NCBI GenBank assembly: GCA_005768755.1
Contig: VAFL01000018.1
Location: 1-63,597, forward strand
DNA from: Paracoccus denitrificans
GTDB taxonomy: Bacteria > Pseudomonadota > Alphaproteobacteria > Rhodobacterales > Rhodobacteraceae
Direction: 5' to 3'
DNA length: 63,597 bases
Numbering within the stretch: position 1 is the first letter of the stretch; each line of letters begins with the position of its first letter. Position numbers and translations under genes: made by a program. The notes under the pieces are model-generated. The model was given only the letters and a program-made list of their open reading frames with translations, was not told the DNA's origin and did no database searches. Of this stretch, positions 40,764 through 49,975 are shown piece after piece.

Positions 40764-42035
40764 TCACCCGAGGCTTGCAATCCCGAGCACGATCTGGGGC
40801 ACAAGTGCCAGCAGAACGACCGTGAACAGCATGATCAGGACAAAAGGCAGCGCGCCGCGCGCCACCACGCCAAGCGGTGCCTTGTCGAGGGCCTGAATAA
40901 CGAACAGGTTCAGCCCCACGGGCGGCGTAATCAGCGCAATCTCGATCAGCAGAACGAAGAATATGCCAAACCAGATCGGGTCGATCCCCAATGCCAGAAC
41001 AGTCGGCATCAGCACGGGCACCATGATCAGCAGCATCGACATGCTTTCAAGGAAGAAGCCGATGAATATCAGGATCCCTGCGATCAGAAGAAGTGCAAGC
41101 ATCGGGGTGTTGAAATACCCTTCGAAAAGCCAGGCAAGCTGGGCGGGCAACCGGTAAAGTGTGATGGCCTGACCGAAAATCTTGGCACCCACAACGATCA
41201 GGAAGATCACCGTTGTCGTCTTGACTGTATCGCTGACAGCGCCGCGCAACACGACACGGCTTAACCTGCGCGAGCCCAGAAGAATAAGCATCGCAACGGC
41301 CGCGCCTATCCCGGATGCCTCTGTCGGGGTGAATATGCCGGCATAGATACCGCCGAGGATGACGCTGGCCAGCAGCAGTGTGGGCAGCGCCTTCCAAGTC
41401 GCAGCGCGACGTTCCGCCCAGCTGGCACGCGGCATCGCCATGTGCGTCTTCTGGATGGCAGATGCGATGACGACATACACCGCAAAAAGACTGACAAGCA
41501 GAATGCCGGGCCCGATACCCGCCAGAAACAACTGACCAATGCTTTGTTCGGTGATTGCGCCGTATACGATCAACGGAATGGACGGCGGGATAATTATGCC
41601 AAGCGTGCCGCCGGCGGCCATCAGCCCCAGCGTCAGGCTGCGGGAATAACCGCGCTTGATCATCTCTGGAATGGCGACGGTGCCGACCGTCGCCGCGGTT
41701 GTGACCGAGCTTCCCGAAATTGCCGAGAAGACGCCGCAGGACAGAAGGGCGGCTATGCCCAAACCGCCCGGCCAGTGACCGACCCAGGATTGCATCGCAA
41801 CGAACAGGTCGCGCCCGATGCCGCCCCGGAGCAGCAGATTTGACATCAGCAGGAACAGCGGAACGGCGAGCAGGACAAAATCATTGAGACTTCCAAAAAG
41901 CGTGCTTGCCACCATCGTCAGCGGAAGCTCTTTCAGCATCAGAAGCGTCGCGCCCAGAATGCCCAGTGTGAAGGCCACAGGAATTCCGGTCAGCAGCATC
42001 AGAAGAAGAATTGCGAAGATCAGAAACGGCGTCAT
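40764..42035 (-). CDS. TRAP transporter large permease (DctM), CoA-transferase operon
   Basis: 423 residues with about 12 membrane helices. Typical DctM stretches include VPLFLLMSNLLLRGGIGRDLF, AISGSSVTTAATVGTVAIPEM and IIIPPSIPLIVYGA. It overlaps the dctQ stop by 4 nt. It ends the operon encoding a class III CoA-transferase, an HMG-CoA-lyase-like enzyme, DctP and DctQ, so the imported acid is presumably CoA-activated and cleaved. Confidence 0.92.
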   Translation of the reverse strand: MTPFLIFAILLLMLLTGIPVAFTLGILGATLLMLKELPLTMVASTLFGSLNDFVLLAVPLFLLMSNLLLRGGIGRDLFVAMQSWVGHWPGGLGIAALLSCGVFSAISGSSVTTAATVGTVAIPEMIKRGYSRSLTLGLMAAGGTLGIIIPPSIPLIVYGAITEQSIGQLFLAGIGPGILLVSLFAVYVVIASAIQKTHMAMPRASWAERRAATWKALPTLLLASVILGGIYAGIFTPTEASGIGAAVAMLILLGSRRLSRVVLRGAVSDTVKTTTVIFLIVVGAKIFGQAITLYRLPAQLAWLFEGYFNTPMLALLLIAGILIFIGFFLESMSMLLIMVPVLMPTVLALGIDPIWFGIFFVLLIEIALITPPVGLNLFVIQALDKAPLGVVARGALPFVLIMLFTVVLLALVPQIVLGIASLG

Positions 42036-42598
42036 CTGGCATCCTCTTCCTTGTCAGCCGGTAACTCCTGCTCGGCCGCACCGACGAAAATCGGGGCAGG
42101 GCGCGATGGAAGGCGCAACAGCTCTGCAAGGGCCTGAAGTGAAAGTATGGCAAAGCCCAGAATGACCGGCAGCTCGTTAATCCAGCTTGGCATCCGCAGC
42201 ATTGATGGCTGCCGGCGCCCGAATGCAATGCTGTCTATCATCGCATCCGATGCGATCCAGACTGCAAAAACAGAGAAGCCGAGCACCGCAACAAGGCTGA
42301 GCGCCTCGGCAAGCTTACGTCCGCGGTCGGGCAACTGCCCGATGACAGCCGTGATGCGGATCATATGGCCCTCGCGAAGGCAATAGCCCATCGCCAGAAA
42401 GGTAAGCCATATCATCGTCGTCGTCGCCACGTCAGACGTCCAGCGTGTGGGCGCGCGAAATACATAGCGCGCCACCACCTCATACGTAATCATTGCTGTC
42501 ATTGCGACGATGCCAAGTTCAGACAGACGCTTCGCCAGCAGGGACAGGATGTCCGCCACGTCACCAAGACGTGGCGAGAGAGTTTTCTCCGTGCTCAT
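42032..42598 (-). CDS. TRAP transporter small permease (DctQ), CoA-transferase operon
   Basis: 188 residues with four membrane helices and the DctQ pattern TYEVVARYVFRAPTRWTSDVA, followed by YCLREGHMIRITAVI. Length and topology are normal. It is 9 nt downstream of the binding-protein gene and coupled to dctM. Confidence 0.88.
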   Translation of the reverse strand: MSTEKTLSPRLGDVADILSLLAKRLSELGIVAMTAMITYEVVARYVFRAPTRWTSDVATTTMIWLTFLAMGYCLREGHMIRITAVIGQLPDRGRKLAEALSLVAVLGFSVFAVWIASDAMIDSIAFGRRQPSMLRMPSWINELPVILGFAILSLQALAELLRLPSRPAPIFVGAAEQELPADKEEDAR

Positions 42599-42607
42599 CT
42601 GCTGAGT

Positions 42608-43603
42608 TTACTCAAGGGCGTCTAGCGCGCTCAGCAAGCTTGCACCCTGCTCGCCGGATTCTTCGCGGAAGCGGTCGACGGCGGGTTGCGTCGCCTCCTT
42701 CCATGCGGCCAGCTGTTCTTCCGTCAGCTCGGTCACGGTTGCGTGCCCTTCATCGACCAGCCATTTCGCGGCCTCGACATTCTCGCTTTCGGTGCCGGTC
42801 CGCATCTTCTCTTCCGCAGCGATTGCGGCTTCGGTCATCCATTGCTTTTCCTGATCGGAAAGATCGTCCCACAGTGCGGGGTTGATGACGGCGATGAACT
42901 CGGCCAAGCCGTGGTTCGTCATGGTCACCTGGTCCATGACCTCATACAGCGCGCGCGACTTGATCGCTGTCGTTCCGCTCATCCCGATGTCGACGACACC
43001 GCGCTGATAGGCGACGAACTGCTCTGAACCGCCAATGACCACCGCGGATCCGCCAGCCGCCTCGATCAGGTCGCCGGTTGGCTTACCCATCGCGCGCACC
43101 ATTTTGCCGGACATATCGGTGGGCATCGCAACAGGTGTGTCCTTGGACAACATCTGGACCGGCCCGTAATCCTGCCACCACAGAACCCTTGATCCTGCGC
43201 TGAGGATCATTTCATCAAATATCTGCCGAAACTCGCCCTCGCGGTCCGCGGCTTTGGCCAGGGTTTCGTAATCGGGAAACAGGAATGCAACCGAGAAGAT
43301 GCCCGCTGCAGGGATAGAGCCGGCATATTCGTCAGCCAGCGCAATACCCAGATCAATCGCCCCGCTCGAGATGGCCTGTGGGACTTCCTGGCCTTTGAAA
43401 AGCTGTGCGCTGTCGTAAACCTCGACGGTCATTTCACCGCCAGAGATCCGGTTAAGCTCTTCCGCAAAAAAATGCGTGTTTGCCCCGATCGGGTGGTTCG
43501 CGCCGACCTGTACGGTCATTCGCATCGTCCGTTCGGCAAAAGCCTGACCCGACATCGTAAAAAGCGCCGTGCCCAGCAACAGGGCCGATTTCAGAAACTT
43601 CAT
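42608..43603 (-). CDS. TRAP transporter binding protein (DctP), CoA-transferase operon
   Basis: A 331-residue periplasmic solute-binding protein with a Sec signal peptide (MKFLKSALLLGTALFTMSGQAFA). Family features are NHPIGANTHFFAEELNRISGGEMTVEVY and the YQRGVVDIGMSGTTAIKSRALYEV segment. The candidate ligand is a dicarboxylate or hydroxy-methyl dicarboxylate, judged only from the lyase and CoA-transferase encoded upstream. Confidence 0.92.
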   Translation of the reverse strand: MKFLKSALLLGTALFTMSGQAFAERTMRMTVQVGANHPIGANTHFFAEELNRISGGEMTVEVYDSAQLFKGQEVPQAISSGAIDLGIALADEYAGSIPAAGIFSVAFLFPDYETLAKAADREGEFRQIFDEMILSAGSRVLWWQDYGPVQMLSKDTPVAMPTDMSGKMVRAMGKPTGDLIEAAGGSAVVIGGSEQFVAYQRGVVDIGMSGTTAIKSRALYEVMDQVTMTNHGLAEFIAVINPALWDDLSDQEKQWMTEAAIAAEEKMRTGTESENVEAAKWLVDEGHATVTELTEEQLAAWKEATQPAVDRFREESGEQGASLLSALDALE

Positions 43604-43651
43604 CTTGGTGGTCCTCCCTTGGATGATTGATCTTGGCCAGATTTCAGCGAT

Positions 43652-44542
43652 TTATTGCGGGAACATCCCCGCCCGCGCCAGCTGGCCCGTGATTTTGTCA
43701 GGCACACGTTCCTCCAGCCAGCCAACGAGGGCCGCAAGACGTTCGTGATCCAGTCCGGTCGCGATCCCTTCACGCTCCAACAGGTAGTGGACGTCTTCCG
43801 TCGCGATATTGCCAGTCGCTCGTGGCGCAAACGGGCAGCCTCCCAGCCCGCCTATCGAGGAATCGACAATTGAAGCGCCGCAGTCGAGGGCCGTCAGCAG
43901 ATTAGCGTAGCCTGTATTGCGTGTATTATGCAGATGTACGCCCCAGCGGACGTCGCCCAACGTTTCGCGCACGGCGCGCCAGACCTGCTTGATACCTGAA
44001 GGTGTTGCGACACCGATCGTATCTGCGAAGATGATTTCGTTTGCGCCGCCTTCGATCATCCCGGCCGATAGATCAGCGACGCGGGATGGCGAAATTTCGC
44101 CTTCAAAGGGGCAGCCATAAGCGGTGGCGACGACGCCTGTCATCTGGCGCTCATCCTCATTCACAACGGCGGCGGCTGCAACGAACTCTGCCAGGCTTTC
44201 GTCACTGGTCATGTTCTGGTTGCGTTTGCAAAACTCGTCAGACGCGACAACCGCAAACCTGATCTCGCTGACCCGCGTGGCAAGCGCGCGCTTCACCCCT
44301 TTCAGATTAAGGGCAAGGGCCGACAGCGTAACATCGGGCAATTCGGGCAGGCCCGACAGCAATTCCTCGGCCCCGGCCATCTGGGGGACGCGGGCAGGGT
44401 TGACCATGCTGACAGCTTCGATGCTGCGCAGCCCCGCAGCGGCCAGCCCGGAGACCAGATGGTGTTTTTCGTCGACCGTGAACTGACGTGAGAGGTTCTG
44501 AAGGCCGTCACGCGGACCGACATCGCAGATTGTGACCGTCAT
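43652..44542 (-). CDS. HMG-CoA lyase-like enzyme
   Basis: A 296-residue HMGL-like TIM-barrel lyase. Catalytic features are conserved: VGPRDGLQN (Arg11, Asp12), the metal ligands in WGVHLHNTRNTGYAN, and the flexible-loop Cys in GLGGCPFAPRATGNIATED. The Gly normally found after CPFAP is Arg here. HMG-CoA lyases split 3-hydroxy-3-methylglutaryl-CoA into acetoacetate and acetyl-CoA. With a CoA-transferase overlapping upstream it could use HMG or a related tertiary hydroxyacyl-CoA. Confidence 0.88.
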   Translation of the reverse strand: MTVTICDVGPRDGLQNLSRQFTVDEKHHLVSGLAAAGLRSIEAVSMVNPARVPQMAGAEELLSGLPELPDVTLSALALNLKGVKRALATRVSEIRFAVVASDEFCKRNQNMTSDESLAEFVAAAAVVNEDERQMTGVVATAYGCPFEGEISPSRVADLSAGMIEGGANEIIFADTIGVATPSGIKQVWRAVRETLGDVRWGVHLHNTRNTGYANLLTALDCGASIVDSSIGGLGGCPFAPRATGNIATEDVHYLLEREGIATGLDHERLAALVGWLEERVPDKITGQLARAGMFPQ

Positions 44543-45756
44543 ATGATGCCCTCCTCGTCGAGGGCGCGGATTTCATCGGGCGACAGGCCCAGTGCGCCGT
44601 AAACTTCTTCATTATGGGCGCCGATTTCCTGCGGTCCCAGCCATGCGATGTCACCGGGGGTTTCGGACAGAACCGGAAATACACCCGGTATCGTGATCTG
44701 GCCAAAATCCTTGTCCTGAAACTCCCGGACCATGCCGCGTTCACGGAAATGCGGGTCCTTGACGACCTCTGCGATCGAGTTGATCGGCCCATAAACGACG
44801 TCGTATTCCTCAAGCTTGGCGGTCAACTCGTCCATCGTGAACTGCGACGACCATTCAGCGACCATGCTGTCAAGAAGTTGGTCATGATCGCCGCGCGCAA
44901 TATGCGTCTTGAACCTCGGATCATCCGCAAGCTCGGGCTGTCCCATCGCGTCGCACAGCCTTCGGAACATCGCATCGACATTGGCGGCGATCACGACATA
45001 ATTGTCATCCTTGGTCGGATAGATGTTCGAGGGGGCGATCTTTGCGATCCCCGTGCCCGATGGCTCACGTACAAAGCCTGCCATCGAATATTCCGTGACA
45101 CAGCTTTCAAGGATGGCAAAGCAGCTTTCGGTAATCGCGGCATCGACGACCTGACCAACCCCGCCGCTGACATCACGGTGGTAAAGCGCCATCATCAGCC
45201 CTTCGAACGCGAAAAGCGCTGTAAGTGTGTCACCAAGCGATATCCCGAACCGGGGCGGCGGCATATTGGGATATCCATTGATATACCGAAGCCCCGAGAT
45301 CGCCTCACCGACAGAAGCAAAGCCGGGGCGTCCGGAATACGGCCCGGTCTGACCGAAGCCGGAAACCCGCACAATGATCAGGCCAGGATTGATTTCGTGC
45401 AGTTCAGCCGGGCTCATGCCCCATTTTTCCAGCGTGCCGGGTTTGAAGTTCTCGATCAGCACATCGGCCTCTGCAATCAGCCGCCGCGCCAGATCCTGAC
45501 CCCTTGGATCGCGAAGGTTGGCACCCACCGATTTCTTGTTGCGGGCCATGACGGGCCACCACAATGTCTTGCCTTCATACTGAAGGCGCCCCCAGTTCCG
45601 GATCGGGTCTCCGGATTCGGGGGCTTCGATCTTGATCACCTCGGCACCGAAATCCGCACAGCGCGACCCGACAAATGGCCCCGCCAGCAGCTGCCCCATT
45701 TCAATCACTTTCACACCGGCAAGCGGCCCGAAACTCTGGATGGTCTTGTCTGCCAT
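44539..45756 (-). CDS. CaiB/BaiF family (class III) CoA-transferase
   Basis: A 405-residue class III CoA-transferase, which moves CoA between carboxylic acids through an enzyme aspartyl anhydride. The N-terminus GVKVIEMGQLLAGPFVGSRCADFGAEVIKIE and the Asp in GQVVDAAITESCFAILES are characteristic, and RLIAEADVLIENFKPG is the usual CoA-contacting block. I place the start at ATG 45756 (MADKTIQSFGPLAG). The frame stays open upstream to 46605, but that part is antisense to the GntR gene and lacks family similarity. It overlaps the lyase by 4 nt. Confidence 0.92.
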   Translation of the reverse strand: MADKTIQSFGPLAGVKVIEMGQLLAGPFVGSRCADFGAEVIKIEAPESGDPIRNWGRLQYEGKTLWWPVMARNKKSVGANLRDPRGQDLARRLIAEADVLIENFKPGTLEKWGMSPAELHEINPGLIIVRVSGFGQTGPYSGRPGFASVGEAISGLRYINGYPNMPPPRFGISLGDTLTALFAFEGLMMALYHRDVSGGVGQVVDAAITESCFAILESCVTEYSMAGFVREPSGTGIAKIAPSNIYPTKDDNYVVIAANVDAMFRRLCDAMGQPELADDPRFKTHIARGDHDQLLDSMVAEWSSQFTMDELTAKLEEYDVVYGPINSIAEVVKDPHFRERGMVREFQDKDFGQITIPGVFPVLSETPGDIAWLGPQEIGAHNEEVYGALGLSPDEIRALDEEGII

Positions 45757-45815
45757 GGCACTCCTCTGCGACGGCCGGGTTCCGGGCGAATGCCGGAAAA
45801 TCTGATTCATATCTA

Positions 45816-45831
45816 AATTTGTATACATATT
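45816..45831. promoter_or_regulatory. GTATAC-centred operator between the CoA-transferase and GntR genes
   Basis: AATTTGTATACATATT is a 16-bp near-palindrome centred on GTATAC, 60 nt upstream of the CoA-transferase start. A second palindrome, GGAATA-TG-TATTCC, lies at 45866-45879, nearer the regulator. Both fit control by the divergently encoded GntR protein. Confidence 0.6.
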
Positions 45832-45951
45832 CTTCGTTCTTGCAAGAAAATGGTGCCTCAGTGTAGGAATATGTATTCCAAGCGGATCTTCCTGCTGGCG
45901 GCTGATGCGCCCAACCGGAAGGAAGAACAGCCAGGCAGCAAAGGCATCCGA

Positions 45952-46695
45952 ATGAATTATGCAGCCAATCGCGAACACAGCCTGGCGTCTGCGGCCGAGG
46001 CGCGAAATGCATCCGAACGCGCATATCACGAACTGAGAACTGCGCTGATCGAAGGACGCCTGCCAAGGCATCACAAACTGACCGAGGCGGGACTGGCGAC
46101 AGATCTCGGCCTGTCGCGAACCCCTGTGCGCGAGGCCATTTCCCGCCTTCTGATGGAGGGACTGCTGGAGCGTCGGCAGGGCCGGGGACTTTGGTGTGCG
46201 TTGCCTGATACCGCCGAAATTCAGGAGATTTTCGAACTGCGCGTGCGGCTGGAGCCTTATGCCGCAGGCCAGGCGGCACTTAACGCAACAAACGAACAGA
46301 TCTTTGCACTTCAGAAATCGGCGGATGAGATGAGCGCGCTTGCGGACATGGTCGGTGCGTCGGATGAAATCATCGCAAGGATCGATTCTGAAAACGCTCG
46401 CTTTCATGGGCTGATTCTTGAAGCGACACAGTCGCAGCGAATAAGCCAGATGGTAAGATTGTCGACCAACATAGCCCTGGTGACGCGAACATTCCGAAGT
46501 TTCACTGCAGAACAGCGGCGCAGGTCGGCCGCGCATCACCGTGAAATTGCTTCTGCAATATCGGCACGCGCACCACGTTGGGCGGCAGGGATAATGAAGG
46601 TGCATATCCTCTCGGCCGCCGAGTCGGCAGAGCCTTTCCGCACCACGCCAGCCTCAGAAGCGCCTTCGCCCCGATCAGCGGAGGAGGAAGGTTAA
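45952..46695 (+). CDS. GntR-family regulator (FCD type)
   Basis: 247 residues with a winged HTH (AYHELRTALIEGRLPRHHKLTEAGLATDLGLSRTPVREAISRLLMEGLLERR, about 21-72) and an FCD-type ligand domain (IFELRVRLEPYAAGQAAL, RFHGLILEATQSQRI). I use the ATG at 45952, with AAGG 7 nt upstream; earlier in-frame ATGs (45850, 45871) overlap the palindrome at 45866-45879. It is divergent from the CoA-transferase operon and upstream of the second TRAP set, so it could control either or both. The C-terminal tail is Ser/Pro-rich. Confidence 0.85.
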   Translation: MNYAANREHSLASAAEARNASERAYHELRTALIEGRLPRHHKLTEAGLATDLGLSRTPVREAISRLLMEGLLERRQGRGLWCALPDTAEIQEIFELRVRLEPYAAGQAALNATNEQIFALQKSADEMSALADMVGASDEIIARIDSENARFHGLILEATQSQRISQMVRLSTNIALVTRTFRSFTAEQRRRSAAHHREIASAISARAPRWAAGIMKVHILSAAESAEPFRTTPASEAPSPRSAEEEG

Positions 46696-46740
46696 ACCAG
46701 CGTGAACTGACCCGATATATGCGAACGTTACCCGCAGTCG

Positions 46741-46821
46741 TGTATACAATTTTTTGCTTTCTTCGATATTTTGTTCAGCAATGGTCACTGTAGATGAGAA
46801 AATAATTAGCGTTGTGTACAA
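46741..46821. promoter_or_regulatory. GntR-type operator pair ahead of the second TRAP operon
   Basis: TGTATACA (46741-46748) is a perfect 8-bp palindrome and TTGTGTACAA (46812-46821) a near-perfect one. Both lie upstream of the 46863 ORF and dctM, in AT-rich sequence expected of a promoter. They share the GTATAC/GTGTAC core with the site at 45816-45831. Confidence 0.5.
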
Positions 46822-46862
46822 AAATGCAGTTACAATCCTGAACTGCAGATGGGAGGCCCGAC

Positions 46863-47015
46863 ATGGAAAAAAGCGGCTTACACGGCAGCAGTGACTGCCA
46901 GGCGTCCGTTGCCCAAAGCCCCTGCGCCGCGTTCTTGTCCGCTAGCGGCACTTTTCGCGCCAGTTGCAGCACGTTCCCGGCTGACAGGACTTCCGGATCG
47001 CAGGCCGCGCCATGA
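46863..47015 (+). CDS. Possible 50-residue leader ORF coupled to dctM
   Basis: ATG 46863 is preceded by GGGAGG at 7 nt spacing, the best ribosome-binding site in this intergenic region. It opens a 50-codon frame (MEKSGLHGSSDCQASVAQSP...) whose TGA overlaps the dctM ATG (ATGA). The peptide is Ser/Ala/Cys-rich with no membrane helix and no resemblance to DctQ, which is encoded separately at 49362. It may be a translational-coupling leader, or a decayed first gene that still supplies the ribosome entry for dctM. Confidence 0.4.
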   Translation: MEKSGLHGSSDCQASVAQSPCAAFLSASGTFRASCSTFPADRTSGSQAAP

Positions 47016-48307
47016 TCGAACCGCTCATCGTCGTAGTGATCCTGCTTGGCCTGATCGGTATGGGCGCGCCGATTTTCCTTGGACTGGGGGCAGCCGGTCT
47101 TTTGGGGCTGTGGATGGCCCGGGGACCGATGGCGCTGTTCTTCGGGCCGACATCTCTTTTTGCCCAGCTCAACAGCTTTGAACTGCTCGCGCTGCCGCTG
47201 TTCGTCCTGATGGGTAATTTTCTGTCCGCAACGCCGGTGGGGGCCAACCTTTACCGCGCAGCAGCCCTGTGGTTCAGCAAATTGCGCGGTGGTCTTGCAA
47301 TTGCGACGGTGGGCGCATCCACTTTGTTCGGGGCTGTCTCTGGCGTGTCCATTGCCGGGGTCGCGGCAGTTGGGTCAATTGCCGTGCCGGAAATGCTGAA
47401 GCGCGGTTACTCGCACCGCCTCGCATCGGGATCCGTTGTCAGTTCGGGCGCGCTTGCCATGCTGATCCCGCCTAGCGTTCCGCTGATCATCTACGGCGCC
47501 GTATCTGGCGTTTCGGTCGCCGATCTTTTTATCGGCGGGATCGTACCGGGTGTCATTCTTGCGGTCGCACTTGGAACCTATATCTGGATCAGAGCAACCC
47601 TCAATCCAAGTGAGGCGCCGCTTGAAACCTCAACGGTCAGCTGGGGGGAACGGGCCCGATCGCTTGGCGGCCTCTGGCATGCGGGACTACTGATTTTTCT
47701 GGTCCTTGGCGTGATCTATTCCGGGATCGCCACACCAAGCGAGGCGGCGGCTTTCGGTGCGCTAGGGGCGTTGTTCCTTGCGGCAGTCGTTTTTCGCAGC
47801 CTGACCTGGGCAAGTCTGTGGGGTATTCTCGGCTCCAGCGCCCGGATTTCGGGGGCAATTCTTCTGATCATGGGATGCGCACGCATCTTCGGGGATTATC
47901 TCAACCTCATCAGGGTGCCGGATGCCGTTTCTGCGGCGCTGACCACAACCAGTCTGCCACCATTTGCGATATTGATGCTTGTGATGATCGCGCTTCTACT
48001 GCTGGGAATGCTGGTCGATGCCGTTTCGCTGATTGTCGTGACCACGCCGATCCTTCTGCCACTGGTTATCAGCCTTGGCTATGATCCGCTGTGGTTCGGC
48101 ATCATCATCGTGATGAACCTTGAAATGGCGGTTATCACGCCGCCTGTCGGGCTGAACCTGTATACATTGAAGGCAGTCGCGCCGGTTCTGGCAATAGAAG
48201 ACATTATCCGCAGCGTATTGCCGTTCGTGCTCATACAGTTCGCCATTCTAACGCTGTTTGTCCTGGTGCCGGGCCTTGCCGTCTGGCTTCCCGGACTGAT
48301 GCCCTGA
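47012..48307 (+). CDS. TRAP transporter large permease (DctM), second set
   Basis: 431 residues with about 12 membrane segments and the usual motifs LFVLMGNFLSATPVGANLYRA, GAVSGVSIAGVAAVGSIAVPEM and LIPPSVPLIIYGAVSG. There is no good Shine-Dalgarno directly upstream; translation may depend on the overlapping 50-codon ORF. The gene order here is M-P-Q instead of the common P-Q-M. The cargo is unknown. Confidence 0.9.
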   Translation: MIEPLIVVVILLGLIGMGAPIFLGLGAAGLLGLWMARGPMALFFGPTSLFAQLNSFELLALPLFVLMGNFLSATPVGANLYRAAALWFSKLRGGLAIATVGASTLFGAVSGVSIAGVAAVGSIAVPEMLKRGYSHRLASGSVVSSGALAMLIPPSVPLIIYGAVSGVSVADLFIGGIVPGVILAVALGTYIWIRATLNPSEAPLETSTVSWGERARSLGGLWHAGLLIFLVLGVIYSGIATPSEAAAFGALGALFLAAVVFRSLTWASLWGILGSSARISGAILLIMGCARIFGDYLNLIRVPDAVSAALTTTSLPPFAILMLVMIALLLLGMLVDAVSLIVVTTPILLPLVISLGYDPLWFGIIIVMNLEMAVITPPVGLNLYTLKAVAPVLAIEDIIRSVLPFVLIQFAILTLFVLVPGLAVWLPGLMP

Positions 48308-48329
48308 AAATGAACAGGAGGAGAAAGAC

Positions 48330-49361
48330 ATGACAACGAGACGCCATTTTCTGACAACGGGCGCTGCGCTGGCTGGCGCGGCCGCCGCAGGTTTTCCGCG
48401 CATGGCCGCGGCAGCCGAAACCCTGACCGGTGTAAGCTATCTTCCGCCGTCCTATGCAGACCTGGCCTACGGCTCGCAGGGGCTGGTTGATCTGGTCAAC
48501 AAGGAAGGCGGCAGCACGCTGCAGCTTGACTATCACGACTCTGCCCGCCTGCTGGCGGCCGATGAACAGCTGCCTGCGCTGCGCGCCGGAACGATTGATT
48601 TCATGTTCCACACAACGTCTTACATCACCCGGTCGCTGCCAATCCTCGGCGTGCTCGGCCTTCCGGGCGTCGTCGGGGATCTTTACGAAAACCCGGATCG
48701 ACTGAAACGTGGCGCTCCTCTGTTCGAGTTGATCGTTGAAGAACTTAAAAAGCAGGGGCTGACCTGTCTGTCGCTTGGTGGCGGCATCATGGAGCCGGAA
48801 TATGTATGGAGCGTCGAGGACGCCCCCATCCGCACATTGCGCGACATCGACGGCAAGAAGATTCGCCTCGTTTCGTTCGAAGCGTCCGCCGCTATGGAGC
48901 ATTTCGGGGCCGCCCCGATCCGTATTCCCTCGTCAGAGCTTTATCTGGCGCTTGAGCGCGGGACCGTTGACGCGGCGGTCGCGAACATCTCGACGATTAA
49001 TGGTCGCTCGATTCAGGAACAGGTGCACTTTGCCTACCGGCTTCCTGTTACCGCGTTCTCAATTGGTGTCTTTGTCATGACACAGCGATGGGAAGCCCTG
49101 CCCGAAGACGTCCGCAGCACGTTCATGAAAGGTGTCGAGTGGTTCGACGAACACAGCGCACAAGCAGCGAATGTGGACTATTTTGAAGGCAAATACTGGC
49201 CTGCTTTCCAGGAAGCAGGTCTGGAAGTCATTGACCCGACCCCGGAAGAGCTTGAGGAATTCAATGGTCTGAACGTAGATGTGCGCGAAGTCTGGCTTGA
49301 AGAGGTTGGCGAAGACGTGGGCAACAGGGCCATCGCGCTCGCAACCGGGCAGGGGGGCTGA
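48330..49361 (+). CDS. TRAP transporter binding protein (DctP), second set
   Basis: A 343-residue periplasmic binding protein with a twin-arginine signal (MTTRRHFLTTGAALAGAAAAG, cleaved after MAAAAE). DYHDSARLLAADEQLPALRAGTIDFMFHT and ELYLALERGTVDAAVANISTING are typical DctP segments. A GGAGG lies upstream. It is directly followed by dctQ. Confidence 0.9.
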   Translation: MTTRRHFLTTGAALAGAAAAGFPRMAAAAETLTGVSYLPPSYADLAYGSQGLVDLVNKEGGSTLQLDYHDSARLLAADEQLPALRAGTIDFMFHTTSYITRSLPILGVLGLPGVVGDLYENPDRLKRGAPLFELIVEELKKQGLTCLSLGGGIMEPEYVWSVEDAPIRTLRDIDGKKIRLVSFEASAAMEHFGAAPIRIPSSELYLALERGTVDAAVANISTINGRSIQEQVHFAYRLPVTAFSIGVFVMTQRWEALPEDVRSTFMKGVEWFDEHSAQAANVDYFEGKYWPAFQEAGLEVIDPTPEELEEFNGLNVDVREVWLEEVGEDVGNRAIALATGQGG

Positions 49362-49862
49362 ATGATGAAAAGCGCCGTCCGCCTGCAGCACTGGATCACC
49401 CGTACGCTGCAGGCGGGTGGCGCCCTGGTGCTGGCGTTCATGATGCTTACCATCGGCTACGATGCATTGATGCGCCACTTCTTCGGTCGCGCCACAAGCT
49501 GGTCGATGGAAGTCAACGCCTTCCTGCTGGTATATCTCGCCCTGGTCACCGCCGCCGATACGTTACGGCGGGGCGAACAGATCAATATCGGCTTCTTTGT
49601 TCAGCGCGCAGGCCCGCGTGCCGAACTTGTGATGGCGCGGCTGGTTGGCATCGTGGGGGCAGTCTTTTCGTTTGTGATTGCGTGGCGCGGCTTTCTTATG
49701 GCGCATGATGCCTTCAACTTCGGAGAGCGGGTATCAAGCAGTTTCGGCACGCCCATGTGGATGCCCTATAGCCTGATACCGATCGGGTTTGGCGTTTTGG
49801 GCTTGCAGTTCCTGCTGCAGACACTGTGCCCTGCCGCAGGCCCGCAAGAGCGGTCCGTCTAG
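49362..49862 (+). CDS. TRAP transporter small permease (DctQ), second set
   Basis: 166 residues with four membrane helices and the family block GYDALMRHFFGRATSWSMEVNAFLLVYL, followed by DTLRRGEQINIGFF. Its ATG directly follows the dctP stop (TGAATG). No catabolic enzyme follows; the next gene is a convergent GntR regulator. Confidence 0.86.
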   Translation: MMKSAVRLQHWITRTLQAGGALVLAFMMLTIGYDALMRHFFGRATSWSMEVNAFLLVYLALVTAADTLRRGEQINIGFFVQRAGPRAELVMARLVGIVGAVFSFVIAWRGFLMAHDAFNFGERVSSSFGTPMWMPYSLIPIGFGVLGLQFLLQTLCPAAGPQERSV

Positions 49863-49975
49863 ACGTCTTGCTGCGATTGGCGCCTGTCGCGCCTTTACAA
49901 ACGTTCGTCTGCTGCTCGGGCAGCCAAGGCTCAGACCTGCAGATATCGCCGGATGCTGCACATTCCAGGGCCGGA

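Noticed and set aside
45757..46605. Upstream extension of the CoA-transferase frame by 283 codons
   Set aside because: It is antisense to the GntR gene, has no CoA-transferase similarity, and crosses the promoter and operator. The family N-terminus begins at 45756.
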